A stretch of DNA of 64,000 nucleotides from positions 35,033 through 99,032 of the forward strand of contig NZ_JYJG01000049.1 of assembly GCF_000955955.1 (NCBI RefSeq). Reading direction: 5' to 3'. The translations under genes were made by a program, and so were the position numbers. How positions within the stretch are numbered: the stretch's first letter is position 1; each line of letters begins with the position of its first letter. Below are positions 1 through 8,558 of the stretch, in pieces. The DNA comes from Lentzea aerocolonigenes (lineage in GTDB: Bacteria > Actinomycetota > Actinomycetes > Mycobacteriales > Pseudonocardiaceae). The notes below the pieces were generated by a model. It did not search any database. It was not told the origin of the DNA and was given only the letters and a program-made list of their open reading frames with translations.

Positions 1-2463
1 CAGCCGTTGCAACGCGGTCACCAACGGCCCGGCGACGTACTCCTTGCGGCCGTGCGAGTTCCAGTCGACGAACGAGCTCTCCAGCAGCTCCCGCCCGCCG
101 AGCAGCTCGACGAAGTCCCGTGCGGTGAGCAGATCCCGGTTCAGCATCCTGTGCACGACGTCCGGAGCGGTCTCGCCGAGAACTCTCAGCTCCGCCTCCA
201 GGGGCAACCGGCCGGCGTCGCCGCGGCGCAGCAGGTACAGCGGGGGCGTGCGCGGCCCCTCCGGCAGTGCTCGTCCCCATCTGCCCAGCAGCACGGACAC
301 CAGCCCCGCGCCCAACCGCTGCACGCCACGGAGCGGGTCAGGAGCGCTCTCGTCGCCGAGGATCTCGTCGTCGAGGATCTCGTGGCAGACGCCGCGCAGC
401 AGCGGCCAGTTCTCCTCCGGCAGATCGAGCAGCAACGTGAGCACCGCACTGTCCAAAGTGGTGCCCACGACCCGAACAGCCTGCCGGTACAACGCGAGCT
501 GCGTCTTCGGTGTCGGGCTCATGAACCGCAACGACCTCAGGGCGAACTCCAGCAGCACCGGGTTCTGCCTGCCCTCGCCGTACTGGTCGAACACCAGGAA
601 CGTCAGGCAGTCGTCGATGGCCCGCACCAGGCGCCGGTCCAGCTCCTGGATCGCGATCTGCGGCACCACCTCGCTCTGCCCGCTCACGATCAGCGGCTGG
701 ATGCGGCTGACCAGTTCGTGCGCGCCGTTGCAGTGCCGCACCATGAAGCACGCGGCGAAGTACTCCATGAACGTGCGGTGCGTGAACCCGTAGAGCTTCT
801 CGCCGCGAGCGTTGTCACCGGTGCGGCAGAGCAGCCACGCCCGCCCGCCGCAGTAGTCGAGGAACTCCTGCGCTGCCGTGGTCGCGGCCCTTCCCCTGCC
901 TCCGAGGACGTTGCGCGCGAGGTAGTCCCCGATGAGGTCGCGCAGCTTCGCCTCGGTCTCGCTGCTCTGCGAGTCGACCCGGTTGAAGAGGTAGAAGGCC
1001 AGCTCCTGCACCAGATACCGGTGCTCGTTCTTCGGCCGGAACGCGCCGGGCAGCTGCCGCACCCGGTCCCACCGCTCGAACAGCAGCTCCGCGCACTGCT
1101 CGTAGACCTGGGGCCGGTTCTCCGGGATGTAGCCGTCGTACTCGTAGATCATGCACAGCAGCGAGAGCATCAACGGGTTCGTGCGCAGGTCACCGACGTG
1201 CAGGCTGTCGAGCAGGAACATCTCGACCCGGCGGGCCGGATCGGCGTGCCGCGGGCCGGAGGTCAGCCGGAACCAGCGCCCGACGTACGTCTCCACCTGC
1301 GGGTCGGTGAAGTCGGGGAGGTAGAACACCGGGAACACGGCCGGGTCGAGCCGTGCGCTCGTGTAGCCCTCCTCCCGCGCGGTCACGACCACGCGGACCA
1401 GTGGATAACGCAGGCAGAACGCCTCAATCGCCTCGACCGTCGCGCGACGCCGGTCCACGTCGCTGATCTCGTCGATGCCGTCGAACACGATCACCGCGAG
1501 CCCCAGCGCGAGCACGTCGCGCACCACGCCGGCGTCGTAGTCGTGCTGCGTCAGCACACCGAGCCGTTCGGCGAGCAGCGTCACGTACGACTCGTCCAGC
1601 CGCTGGTGGTCCTTGAGCTCCAGCACCAGCGGCGCGAGCCTGCTCTCGTCGGAGCCGAACTGGTACATCATCCGGCGGATGAACGTGCTCTTGCCCGCGC
1701 CGGGGTTGCCGATCACCACGAACCGGCGCTCGGCCAGGTCGTCCTCCGAGATCACCGGCCCGAGCGAGCCGGTCCCCGACCACGGCGCCAGCACCCGGTT
1801 GACGTAGATGTCCTCGATCGGCACCCGGTAGTCCTCGCGCGAATGCGGCATCACGAGCCTCGCGAACCGCCTGCGCATCTCCTGCTTGATCGACCGCACG
1901 GCGGCGTGCGCGGCGGTGACCCGGCGGAAGTCCGCGGAGATCTCGGCCCGGTCGACGACGACCTGGGCGAGCGAGGGGTTCGCCGGATCGGGCGCCTGGA
2001 CGACTCGGGTCGCGTGGACCAGGTCGTTCTGGTCGAACGCGCCGGCCTGCCGCAGCTCGACGACCGCGAGCCGCACGGTGTCGCGCAGGGCGTCCCACAG
2101 CGCCGTGCCGATCGCGGCGGTCTGCTCGTCGGGCAGTTCCAGCCTGCCCGCGAGCTCCTCCACGAACGTCGCGGCGAGCCGGTCCTGCTCCTCCGCGTGG
2201 TCGCCGTCCGAGAGCTCGAGGAACGCGAGCAACTCCAGCAGCCCGGCGCACAGGCGTCCGGAGAGGTGCTGTGCGATGGCGTCCTGATGGGCGCGGGCGA
2301 GCTCGAGATCGGCCCACGCCGGGTGGCGCCGCACCGCGTCCGGAGCCGGCAGCACCGTGCTGAGCGACTCCTTCCACCCGATGGCGGAAGCGCGAACGGC
2401 GAGCCCTCCGACCGCCCCCGCCGCAGACCGCTCCACGAGTGCCATCAGCGCCGGATCTGCCAC
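1..2463 (-). CDS. NACHT-domain STAND ATPase, C-terminus beyond the window
   Basis: The frame is open for 821 codons from GTG 2463 to the window edge, so the C-terminus is missing. An in-frame stop lies just upstream; ATG 2445 is an alternative start. A Walker A motif (GNPGAGKST, about residues 252-260) is followed by a NACHT-type Walker B (VIVFDGIDEISD, about 324-335) and a later RTNPLMLSLLC segment, as in NACHT winged-helix regions. The first 240 residues match no effector I recognise. NACHT ATPases are signal-sensing switches, and bacterial members include antiphage proteins; the trigger and output here are unknown. It follows recO by 59 bases on the same strand, where uppS often sits in actinobacteria. 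Confidence 0.85.
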   Translation of the reverse strand, partial: MADPALMALVERSAAGAVGGLAVRASAIGWKESLSTVLPAPDAVRRHPAWADLELARAHQDAIAQHLSGRLCAGLLELLAFLELSDGDHAEEQDRLAATFVEELAGRLELPDEQTAAIGTALWDALRDTVRLAVVELRQAGAFDQNDLVHATRVVQAPDPANPSLAQVVVDRAEISADFRRVTAAHAAVRSIKQEMRRRFARLVMPHSREDYRVPIEDIYVNRVLAPWSGTGSLGPVISEDDLAERRFVVIGNPGAGKSTFIRRMMYQFGSDESRLAPLVLELKDHQRLDESYVTLLAERLGVLTQHDYDAGVVRDVLALGLAVIVFDGIDEISDVDRRRATVEAIEAFCLRYPLVRVVVTAREEGYTSARLDPAVFPVFYLPDFTDPQVETYVGRWFRLTSGPRHADPARRVEMFLLDSLHVGDLRTNPLMLSLLCMIYEYDGYIPENRPQVYEQCAELLFERWDRVRQLPGAFRPKNEHRYLVQELAFYLFNRVDSQSSETEAKLRDLIGDYLARNVLGGRGRAATTAAQEFLDYCGGRAWLLCRTGDNARGEKLYGFTHRTFMEYFAACFMVRHCNGAHELVSRIQPLIVSGQSEVVPQIAIQELDRRLVRAIDDCLTFLVFDQYGEGRQNPVLLEFALRSLRFMSPTPKTQLALYRQAVRVVGTTLDSAVLTLLLDLPEENWPLLRGVCHEILDDEILGDESAPDPLRGVQRLGAGLVSVLLGRWGRALPEGPRTPPLYLLRRGDAGRLPLEAELRVLGETAPDVVHRMLNRDLLTARDFVELLGGRELLESSFVDWNSHGRKEYVAGPLVTALQRL

Positions 2464-2522
2464 GCGGCGAAGCTACATAGATCTTGAGCGGGTTTCGCCG
2501 CCGCGCGGCGAACTTGGCCCGA

Positions 2523-3284
2523 TCAGCCCAACGTGCCGTCTTCGGCTTTGGCCTTCCGCTCGACCAACGGCAAGGACCGCAGCTGCCTTTCCAGGTGCCA
2601 CTGCAGGTGCGCCGCGACCAGGCCGCTCGCATCGCGCCGGGCGATGTGCGGGATCTCGTCGACCACACCCCACTGCCCGTGCAGCAACGCCGAGAGCAGC
2701 GTCAACGTGTCCTGCGACGGCGACGCGGACCCCGCCGGGCGGCAGTTCGGGCAGCACGAGCCACCTGCCTGCACGCTGAACGCCCGGTGCGGACCAGGAT
2801 TGCCGCACTTGGCGCATTCGTTCACCGCGGGCGCCCATCCGGCGAACGCCATCGCACGCATGAGGAACGCGTCCAGCAGCAGCGAAGGATCACGCTCCGC
2901 CGCCGACAACGCGCGCAGCGCCCCCGCGACGAGCATGTAGAGGCGCAGGACCGGTTCGCCCTCTTCGGCCGTGAGCCGGTCCGCGGTCTCGACGATCGCG
3001 CACGCGGCCGTGTAGCGCTGGTAGTCGTTGACGATCCCCACGCCGAACGCGTCCAGCGTCTGCACCTGCGTGATGATGTCGAGCGACCGGCCGGGGTGGA
3101 ACTGCACGTCGACGTGGCAGAACGGCTCCAGCCGCGCACCGAACTTCGACGTCGTCTTGCGCACGCCCTTCGCGACGGCTCTCAACTTGCCGTGCCGCTG
3201 CGTCAGGAACGTGATGATCCGGTCCGCTTCACCGAGCTTCTGCACCCGAAGCACGACGCCGGTGTCGCGGTAGAGGTTCGCCAT
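2523..3284 (-). CDS. recO: DNA repair protein RecO
   Basis: RecO (253 aa) acts in RecF-pathway recombination, loading RecA onto SSB-coated single-stranded DNA and annealing strands. The N-terminal OB fold begins MANLYRDTGVVLRVQKLGEADRI, typed here in part as YRDTGVVLRVQKLGEADRI. A CxxC pair and a second CPNC pair near residues 157-182 form the zinc site kept in many RecO proteins. The length is normal for actinobacteria. The ATG overlaps the stop of era by one base (TGATG), so the two genes are translationally coupled, the usual actinobacterial order. Confidence 0.95.
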   Translation of the reverse strand: MANLYRDTGVVLRVQKLGEADRIITFLTQRHGKLRAVAKGVRKTTSKFGARLEPFCHVDVQFHPGRSLDIITQVQTLDAFGVGIVNDYQRYTAACAIVETADRLTAEEGEPVLRLYMLVAGALRALSAAERDPSLLLDAFLMRAMAFAGWAPAVNECAKCGNPGPHRAFSVQAGGSCCPNCRPAGSASPSQDTLTLLSALLHGQWGVVDEIPHIARRDASGLVAAHLQWHLERQLRSLPLVERKAKAEDGTLG

Positions 3285-4180
3285 CAGAACCCGAGGCGGC
3301 GCAGCTGTTTCGGGTCTCGCTGCCAGTCCTTGGCGATCTTGATGTGCAGGTCCAGGTACACCCGCGTGCCCAGCAGCGCCTCGATCTGCTTGCGCGCCGC
3401 CATGCCGACCTGCTTGAGCCGCTCACCCCGATGCCCCAGGATGATCGCCTTCTGCGACGGCCGTTCCACGAACACGAACGCGTGGATGTCCATCAGGTCG
3501 TCACGACCCTCGCGCGGCATCATCTCCTCGACCACCACGGCGATGGAGTGCGGCAGCTCGTCCCGCACGCCTTCCAGCGCGGCCTCGCGGATCAGCTCGG
3601 CGACCAGGGTCTGCTCGGGCTCGTCGGTCAGATCGCCGTCCGGGAACAGCTGCGGCCCCTGCGGCAGTTTCGCCAGCAGCAGGTCGCTCAGCTTGTCGAC
3701 CTGGAAGCCGTCGACCGCGGACACCGGGATGATCTCGGCGAACTCCATCACCTTCTGCAGGGCGAGCAGCTGCTCCATCACCTGCTGAGGCTGGACCAGA
3801 TCGGTCTTCGTCACGATGCCGACCACGGGCGTGCGCTTCGCGACCTTCTCGAGCTCGGCGGCGATGAACTTGTCACCAGGGCCGACCTTCTGGTCCGCGG
3901 GCACGCAGAAGCCCACGACGTCGACCTCGGACCACGTCTCGCGCACCAGGTCGTTGAGCCGCTGGCCGAGCAGTGTGCGCGGCCGGTGCAGACCGGGCGT
4001 GTCCACGAGCACGAGCTGGCCGTCCTCGCGGTGCACGATGCCGCGGATCGTGTGGCGGGTGGTCTGCGGCTTGCTGGACGTGATGGCGACCTTCGTGCCC
4101 ACCAGTGCGTTCGTCAGCGTCGACTTCCCTGCGTTCGGGCGGCCGACGAAGCACGCGAACCCGGAGCGGTAACCATCCAT
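3284..4180 (-). CDS. era: GTPase Era
   Basis: Era (298 aa) is an essential GTPase that binds the 3' end of 16S rRNA and helps mature the 30S subunit. G1 is GRPNAGKST (residues 13-21), G3 is DTPG (60-63) and G4 is TKTD (124-127). The C-terminal KH domain carries the segment KQIEALLGTRVYLDLHIKI. It lies upstream of recO in the same operon with a one-base overlap. In related genomes the next gene upstream is the short cytidine-deaminase-like gene. Here the two are separated by a 4-kb island (4181-8225). Confidence 0.97.
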   Translation of the reverse strand: MDGYRSGFACFVGRPNAGKSTLTNALVGTKVAITSSKPQTTRHTIRGIVHREDGQLVLVDTPGLHRPRTLLGQRLNDLVRETWSEVDVVGFCVPADQKVGPGDKFIAAELEKVAKRTPVVGIVTKTDLVQPQQVMEQLLALQKVMEFAEIIPVSAVDGFQVDKLSDLLLAKLPQGPQLFPDGDLTDEPEQTLVAELIREAALEGVRDELPHSIAVVVEEMMPREGRDDLMDIHAFVFVERPSQKAIILGHRGERLKQVGMAARKQIEALLGTRVYLDLHIKIAKDWQRDPKQLRRLGF

Positions 4181-4234
4181 TCGTCCATTGTCCCTGTCAG
4201 TCGCGGTGAGCTCGTCGCAGGTCCCCTCGCTACC

Positions 4235-4659
4235 TCACCGAGGTCGTTTTCGTTCCGCTCCGTCGTGTGAGGTCACCGGGGACAAGCATCCTGCGTCTGA
4301 CCGCATCAATGACCGAAAATGCCTGTCCAGGTGACCCGCGAGCATCCCACCTTCGCCCGTCGAAGTCTCCAGTACGAGATCAAGGCGCACCCCTTTGTCG
4401 GCAGCTGCAAGAAGTTCACGCACCACCTCGTCGACACCGTGTGCGGCGAAGCTCACCACCAGCACTCGCTGCCTGGTGGCGCGGATGATTCCAGCACCAC
4501 TGAGCTGGTCATCCTCACCGCCACCGCCGAGCTGAGTGGACCGCTGACCACCAGTCGGGGCCTGCGCGACTCGGCTTCACGGTGCGCCGCCGCGAGTGCG
4601 AGCGCAACCGCGGAGCCGGGCTGGTGCGGCGCGAGTTCACGCCACCGCGAAATCACCTG
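4235..4659 (-). pseudogene. Remnant of a DrmC-like phospholipase D family protein
   Basis: Reading from 4659 down, one frame gives RWRELAPHQPGSAVALALAA and then VVSGPLSSAVAVRMTSSVVLE. Near 4486-4490 the reading jumps frame; a single added base would restore continuity into IRATRQRVLVVSFAA and GVDEVVRELLAAADKGVRLD. This matches the usual order of DISARM-associated DrmC phospholipase D proteins. After LETSTGEGGMLAG (about 4335) the text goes straight to HLDRHFRSLMRS, the expected extreme C-terminus. The middle with the HKD catalytic motif is therefore gone. The frameshift plus internal deletion makes this non-functional. The family call comes from remembered sequence patterns, not a search. Confidence 0.7.
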
Positions 4660-4963
4660 ATGGGCAGCCGCGCGTTCGTCATGATCAGCATGGCCTCGTC
4701 GTTCGTCCACGGCAGATTGCCCAACCGGGCTGCACTGGCCGATCGGCAGATGGTATTTGCACTCGTCGTCCACCGTGTCCCTCGAAGTCGATCACACCGA
4801 AGTTGACGATGCAGATCACGAACCGTGTTCATGCGGGCTCGTATCACTCGACTGGCGTATGTGTGAGGCGCTCGGCCGAGTTATTGGGTAGATCCGCTCA
4901 TGTCCAAACAGTCGCTCTTGAGCACACTGACTGCACAACGGGGAGCTGTGCAAGGGGGCACGG
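4660..4963. other. Non-coding stretch with no recognisable gene
   Basis: About 300 bases between the DrmC-like remnant and the ESX-like gene. No frame on either strand gave a recognisable protein. It may hold the decayed N-terminal third of the remnant and the promoter of the plus-strand trio. An AAGGGGG ribosome-binding site lies at its right end, just before 4964. Confidence 0.5.
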
Positions 4964-5269
4964 GTGGGATTCCAGGCAACGGTCGAGCTGTTGCAGCAGG
5001 CCGCGGGCAAGGTCAACGGTCGCGGGGACGCCGTGGGGGCGGCGAACCTGGCCGGTCCGGCCGACCGGGTGGCCGACGCGATGCCGGGTGGCGCCGCTGC
5101 TGAACAGGCGCGGGCGGTGGCGGAGTCGTGGCGTACCACGTTGTCCGGGTGGGCGGCCGATGCGCACGAGTACGCCAAGGACCTTGCCGACAGCGCTACC
5201 ACCTACCAAGGGGTGGAGCAAACCAACGAAGCCGGCTTCACCGGTCGTTCGTTGAAGGGCGCGATCTGA
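4964..5269 (+). CDS. ESX/EspC-like type VII secretion target protein
   Basis: A 101-residue helical protein beginning VGFQATVELLQQAAGKVNGR with no signal peptide or membrane segment. Its size and alternating hydrophobic/Ala pattern fit the EspC/WXG100-like family of small proteins exported or bound by ESX (type VII) systems. The GTG start is set by AAGGGGG six bases upstream. The stop overlaps the next ATG by one base (TGATG). It most likely pairs with, or chaperones, the downstream hydrolase. No ESX machinery genes (EccA-E) lie in this window, so any secretion apparatus must be elsewhere. Confidence 0.7.
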   Translation: MGFQATVELLQQAAGKVNGRGDAVGAANLAGPADRVADAMPGGAAAEQARAVAESWRTTLSGWAADAHEYAKDLADSATTYQGVEQTNEAGFTGRSLKGAI

Positions 5270-6945
5270 TGGTGAGCGTGGGAGACATCCGGAAGTGGAG
5301 CCCGGCTGGTCTCGAGGAGGCGTATCGGGGTCTGCGGCGACAGGAAGAGATCCTGATCGAGGCGGGCGATGGCTTCGGCACCGACGCCAAGGTGGCGGAC
5401 TGGAGCGGTCGTGCCGCTGATGCGGCCGAGAGCAACCGGAAGTCCTTGGTGGACCGGCTGGAGATCATCGTCGCCGGTGTCGCCGCGGCGCGGCGTGGCG
5501 TCGCTGATTCGGCTGACGCGGTTACAGCGCTTCTGGCAGTCCTTGCCGAGACCGACGGGCTGGCTCAGCGCTACTACTACCGGATCAGTGATGACGGTGC
5601 GGTGGTTGATACCGCTTTCGTCACCTCAGGTGCCACTCCGCAGCCTTCGCATGAGCGAGACCAGGTCAAGGACGAGCTCGGCGATCGCGTATGTGAGATT
5701 GTGCGTCGGGCCGACGACATCGACCGCGACCTCGCCGACGTGTTGCGCAAAGCTGCGCACGGTCAGATCGGCACGGACGGTGCCACCACGGTCGCGGCCG
5801 CCGCACAAGCTGGGCAAGGACACGGTGCACTGTCCGCCCTCGAACCGCCGTCGAACGGCACAGTGGCGCAGAACGCGGCCTGGTGGCGGTCGTTGTCGTC
5901 CAAGGAACGATGGATGATCTCCGAGTTCCACCCGGAGTGGATCGGCAACCTGGACGGAATTCCCGCGACCGCACGGGATCAGGCGAACCGGAGCCGCCTG
6001 TACCAGGAGCAGAACTCGCTCGGTCTGGAACTGCGACGACTGCAAGCCGTTCTCGACGACCCGAACTCCAAGGCGGCCGACTACCAGCATGCGCTGCTGC
6101 GGGCCGGGGAGATCGACAAGAAGCTGGAAGCGTTGCAGGCGATCGAGAAGACGGCGTCGCGGCCGGGTGAACGGCAGTTGCTGCTGCTGGACGTCAGCGG
6201 GGAGAACCCACGAGCGGCTGTCGCGTCGGGCAACGTGGACACCGCGAAGAACGTCGTGGCGTTCACGGGCGGGTTCGGCTCCACGGTCACAGGAGACATC
6301 AGGGAGTACGACGACAAGATGAGCAAGCTGCGTGAGGAGTCCGATCGCTTGTCGGAGAAATACGGCGACGGCGGGAAGACGGCTGCCATCACATGGATGG
6401 GCTACGACGCACCGCAGTCTCTTGACGTCACGTCAGACAGCAAAGCGCAGCAGGGCGGGCAGCAACTGGCCAAGTTCCTCGACGGCATCGATGCATCGCG
6501 GCAGGGGAACGAGCCACACGTGGTCGCCGTCGGCCACTCCTACGGCTCCACCACCACAGGCCTGGCACTGCGTGAAGCGTCCGGAGTGGACGACGCGATC
6601 TTCCTCGGTTCCCCCGGCATCGGTACCCACAACCTTGCCGATCTGAAGGTTCCCGGAGGTCACTCGTTCGTGCTGGAGAACAAGAATGACCCGGTTGCCG
6701 ACCTCGGTAGGTTCGGTGGCGATCCCACCACGATCGAAGGTGTGCGTCATCTGTCCACGAGCGAGGCAACGTCCGCGGACGGTCGGCGGCTGGAGGAGTC
6801 CACCGGGCACTCCAGCGTGAATGAGTACCTGCGGCCCGGCACGACCAGCCAGTACAACATCGCCGCGCAGGTCGCCGGCCTGTCCGACAAGGCCGTGGCC
6901 GGAGCGACGGTCGGTGCGGGTGACGTGATTCGCAACCCCTGGTAG
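5269..6945 (+). CDS. ESX-like N-terminus fused to DUF1023 alpha/beta hydrolase
   Basis: 558 aa from ATG 5269, coupled to the preceding gene. Residues 1-110 are helical and contain DWSG, a WXG-like turn. Residues about 200-330 look like a coiled-coil linker. The C-terminal half is a DUF1023 alpha/beta hydrolase: nucleophile elbow GHSYGS (about residues 421-426), then FLGSPGIG and a late His in GHSSV. DUF1023 proteins are common in actinobacteria next to ESX-like small proteins and are suspected secreted or toxin-like hydrolases; the substrate is unknown. The trio with the ESX-like protein and the lipoprotein suggests an envelope-associated system. Confidence 0.8.
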   Translation: MVSVGDIRKWSPAGLEEAYRGLRRQEEILIEAGDGFGTDAKVADWSGRAADAAESNRKSLVDRLEIIVAGVAAARRGVADSADAVTALLAVLAETDGLAQRYYYRISDDGAVVDTAFVTSGATPQPSHERDQVKDELGDRVCEIVRRADDIDRDLADVLRKAAHGQIGTDGATTVAAAAQAGQGHGALSALEPPSNGTVAQNAAWWRSLSSKERWMISEFHPEWIGNLDGIPATARDQANRSRLYQEQNSLGLELRRLQAVLDDPNSKAADYQHALLRAGEIDKKLEALQAIEKTASRPGERQLLLLDVSGENPRAAVASGNVDTAKNVVAFTGGFGSTVTGDIREYDDKMSKLREESDRLSEKYGDGGKTAAITWMGYDAPQSLDVTSDSKAQQGGQQLAKFLDGIDASRQGNEPHVVAVGHSYGSTTTGLALREASGVDDAIFLGSPGIGTHNLADLKVPGGHSFVLENKNDPVADLGRFGGDPTTIEGVRHLSTSEATSADGRRLEESTGHSSVNEYLRPGTTSQYNIAAQVAGLSDKAVAGATVGAGDVIRNPW

Positions 6946-6954
6946 GGACTGATC

Positions 6955-7512
6955 ATGAAGATTCGAGGGCGCGGGATGTTGATTCGTGCGGCCGTCGTCG
7001 CGATGGTCGTGACTGCATCCGGCTGTGGAGGGGGAGGTTCCGACGTGGACGAAGTCTTCGCGAAGGTGATGCAACGTCCCGATATCGAGCAGACAGTGGC
7101 TTCCTACACGGAGATGGGCGCCAGGATCAGGGAGCGGCTCGCGGCCGAGTTCGGCCGTACGTGGGAGCAGGTGAGTGACGGGGGCCGTGCCGGATGCGGT
7201 GACGAGTACAAGGTGCTGGACGATGTCGAGAATCGTCACCTGCCGAGGTGGAGTTCGAAGGGCAACCTGCCGGACGATCAGTGGCCACGTGCTGAAGCGA
7301 TCGTCGGGGAGGTCGCGGAAGGTTATGGCTTCCACAAGGATCCGGTGATTCTCGTGAACCGGCAGGGAGATCACGAAGTCGTCTACGACAAGCCGGACGG
7401 CGCACAGGTCACCTTCGGAACGGCGGTCAACACCGTGCTGGACGTCATGACCGGCTGCCACCTGACGGTCGATGCGCATCGGCGTGGCACGCCCAAGGCC
7501 GCGCGTAGGTGA
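6955..7512 (+). CDS. LppA-type lipoprotein
   Basis: 185 aa with a basic start, a hydrophobic stretch and a lipobox (VTASGC) around residues 20-25. The mature protein would therefore be lipid-anchored on the outer face of the membrane. The body resembles the small LppA family of actinobacterial lipoproteins, with two conserved cysteines (GRAGCGDEY and TGCHL). It begins nine bases after the DUF1023 gene and is probably co-transcribed. Such lipoproteins often travel with DUF1023/ESX-like pairs and may act as immunity or surface partner; that role is inferred. ATG 6976 is a possible internal start. Confidence 0.7.
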   Translation: MKIRGRGMLIRAAVVAMVVTASGCGGGGSDVDEVFAKVMQRPDIEQTVASYTEMGARIRERLAAEFGRTWEQVSDGGRAGCGDEYKVLDDVENRHLPRWSSKGNLPDDQWPRAEAIVGEVAEGYGFHKDPVILVNRQGDHEVVYDKPDGAQVTFGTAVNTVLDVMTGCHLTVDAHRRGTPKAARR

Positions 7513-7515
7513 TCG

Positions 7516-8214
7516 ATGGGCTACCTGATCCGCCTTGAGCCGCTCCCGTACTTCCTGCGGGAGAACCCGCCCGGAAAGGACTACTTTCGGACGTGGCGGA
7601 CCGTCTGTTCGACCACGTCGAGGACTCGGCCCTGATCGCGCTCGGCATCGACGCCCGGCTGTTGCCGCTGGTGCGTGTGCTCACCGCCGAACCACACCTG
7701 GAAGCCTTGGAGTCGCGGCTCCCCGCACCGCAGTACGACGCCTTGGTGGCGCTTGCGGCGGGCATGACGCTGGAGGAAGCCTGGCAGGAGGTCAGCAAGC
7801 ACCTAGCCCGACCGGTACGCCATGGTGTCCGGCCCGGAGGAACTCGCGGACGTGCTGGCACATCCGTTTGCCGCGTGGCGAGTGTTCCTCCACGGAAGAC
7901 AACGTGAAATCGCCTACCGCCCGTCTTACTCGGGTGCGGTGATGGTCAGCGGCGGTGCGGGCACCGGCACAAGACGGTGACGGCACCGCATCGCGCCGCC
8001 CTTCTTTCGCACTCCGCTCCGCTGCGTCGCTCTCGTCGGTGTGGACCGCGACGCGATCCCTCTCATGGCGGCCGTGACACCGGTCGACGAGGACCCGATC
8101 GCGCACGAGCACGACGAACAGCGGGAACGCTGCCTGCTGTTCGTCGCCAGCACTCGTGCCCGCGATGCGCTCGTGCTCTCCCACACGGGGCAACGCAGTC
8201 CGTTCATGCTCTGA
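7516..8214 (+). pseudogene. Decayed UvrD/PcrA-like superfamily I helicase
   Basis: Four pieces in shifting frames follow the order of an actinobacterial UvrD-like protein: MGYLIRLEPLPYFLRENPPG (from 7516), VADRLFDHVEDSALIALG (from 7593), MVSGPEELADVLAHPF (from about 7821) and Walker A VSGGAGTG (about 7950-7970). Two extra bases (AC) then break the frame before KTVTA and HRAALLSHSA. The text next jumps to the motif V/VI end: CVALVGVDRDAIPLM, RERCLLFVASTRARD and the stop at 8214. Motifs Ia-IV are missing through a deletion near 8010-8023. At least three small indels plus a large deletion mean no helicase can be made. Confidence 0.8.
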
Positions 8215-8225
8215 AGGCAAGCCGG

Positions 8226-8558
8226 TCAGAGCACCTCAGCGACCTCGCCCGCAGCAGTCGCTCGGATCACCGGACCATCTGCGGTCAGGTCGCGCACAGC
8301 CTGTACGGACGCGTCGTCGAGCCCGTCCGCGTCCGTCACCACGGCCGCGGCTTCCAGGCCCTCCGCACCGCTCGACACGGCGGCCGCGACGGCGGCCTGC
8401 AGCGCGGTGAGCTGCAGCGACGGCAACGCGACCGTAGACGCGTTGTACGTGCGGCCGTCGAGGTCGCGCACCGCGGCACCCTCGGCGGCACCGTTGCGCG
8501 CGCGGACGGACCGCGCGAGCGTCAGGAGCTTGGCGTCCTCGGGGTCGAGGTCAGTCAT
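8226..8558 (-). CDS. Short cytidine-deaminase-like protein without a zinc site
   Basis: 110 aa, usually annotated as cytidine deaminase in actinobacteria and positioned like Rv2365c of Mycobacterium tuberculosis, between the CorC-type gene and era. The fold trace is visible (TALQAAVAAAVSSGAEGLEAAAVV). The HAE and PCxxC zinc-ligand motifs of true deaminases are absent, and the protein is shorter than active enzymes. A non-catalytic role is likely. The ATG overlaps the end of the CNNM/CorC gene by eight bases, so it is the distal gene of that operon. Confidence 0.8.
   Translation of the reverse strand: MTDLDPEDAKLLTLARSVRARNGAAEGAAVRDLDGRTYNASTVALPSLQLTALQAAVAAAVSSGAEGLEAAAVVTDADGLDDASVQAVRDLTADGPVIRATAAGEVAEVL

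Noticed and set aside
7..2487. Long open frame on the plus strand opposite the NACHT gene
   Set aside because: It is rich in Arg, Pro, Gln and His without motifs, the usual antisense shadow of a high-GC gene. The minus-strand frame has Walker A and B.
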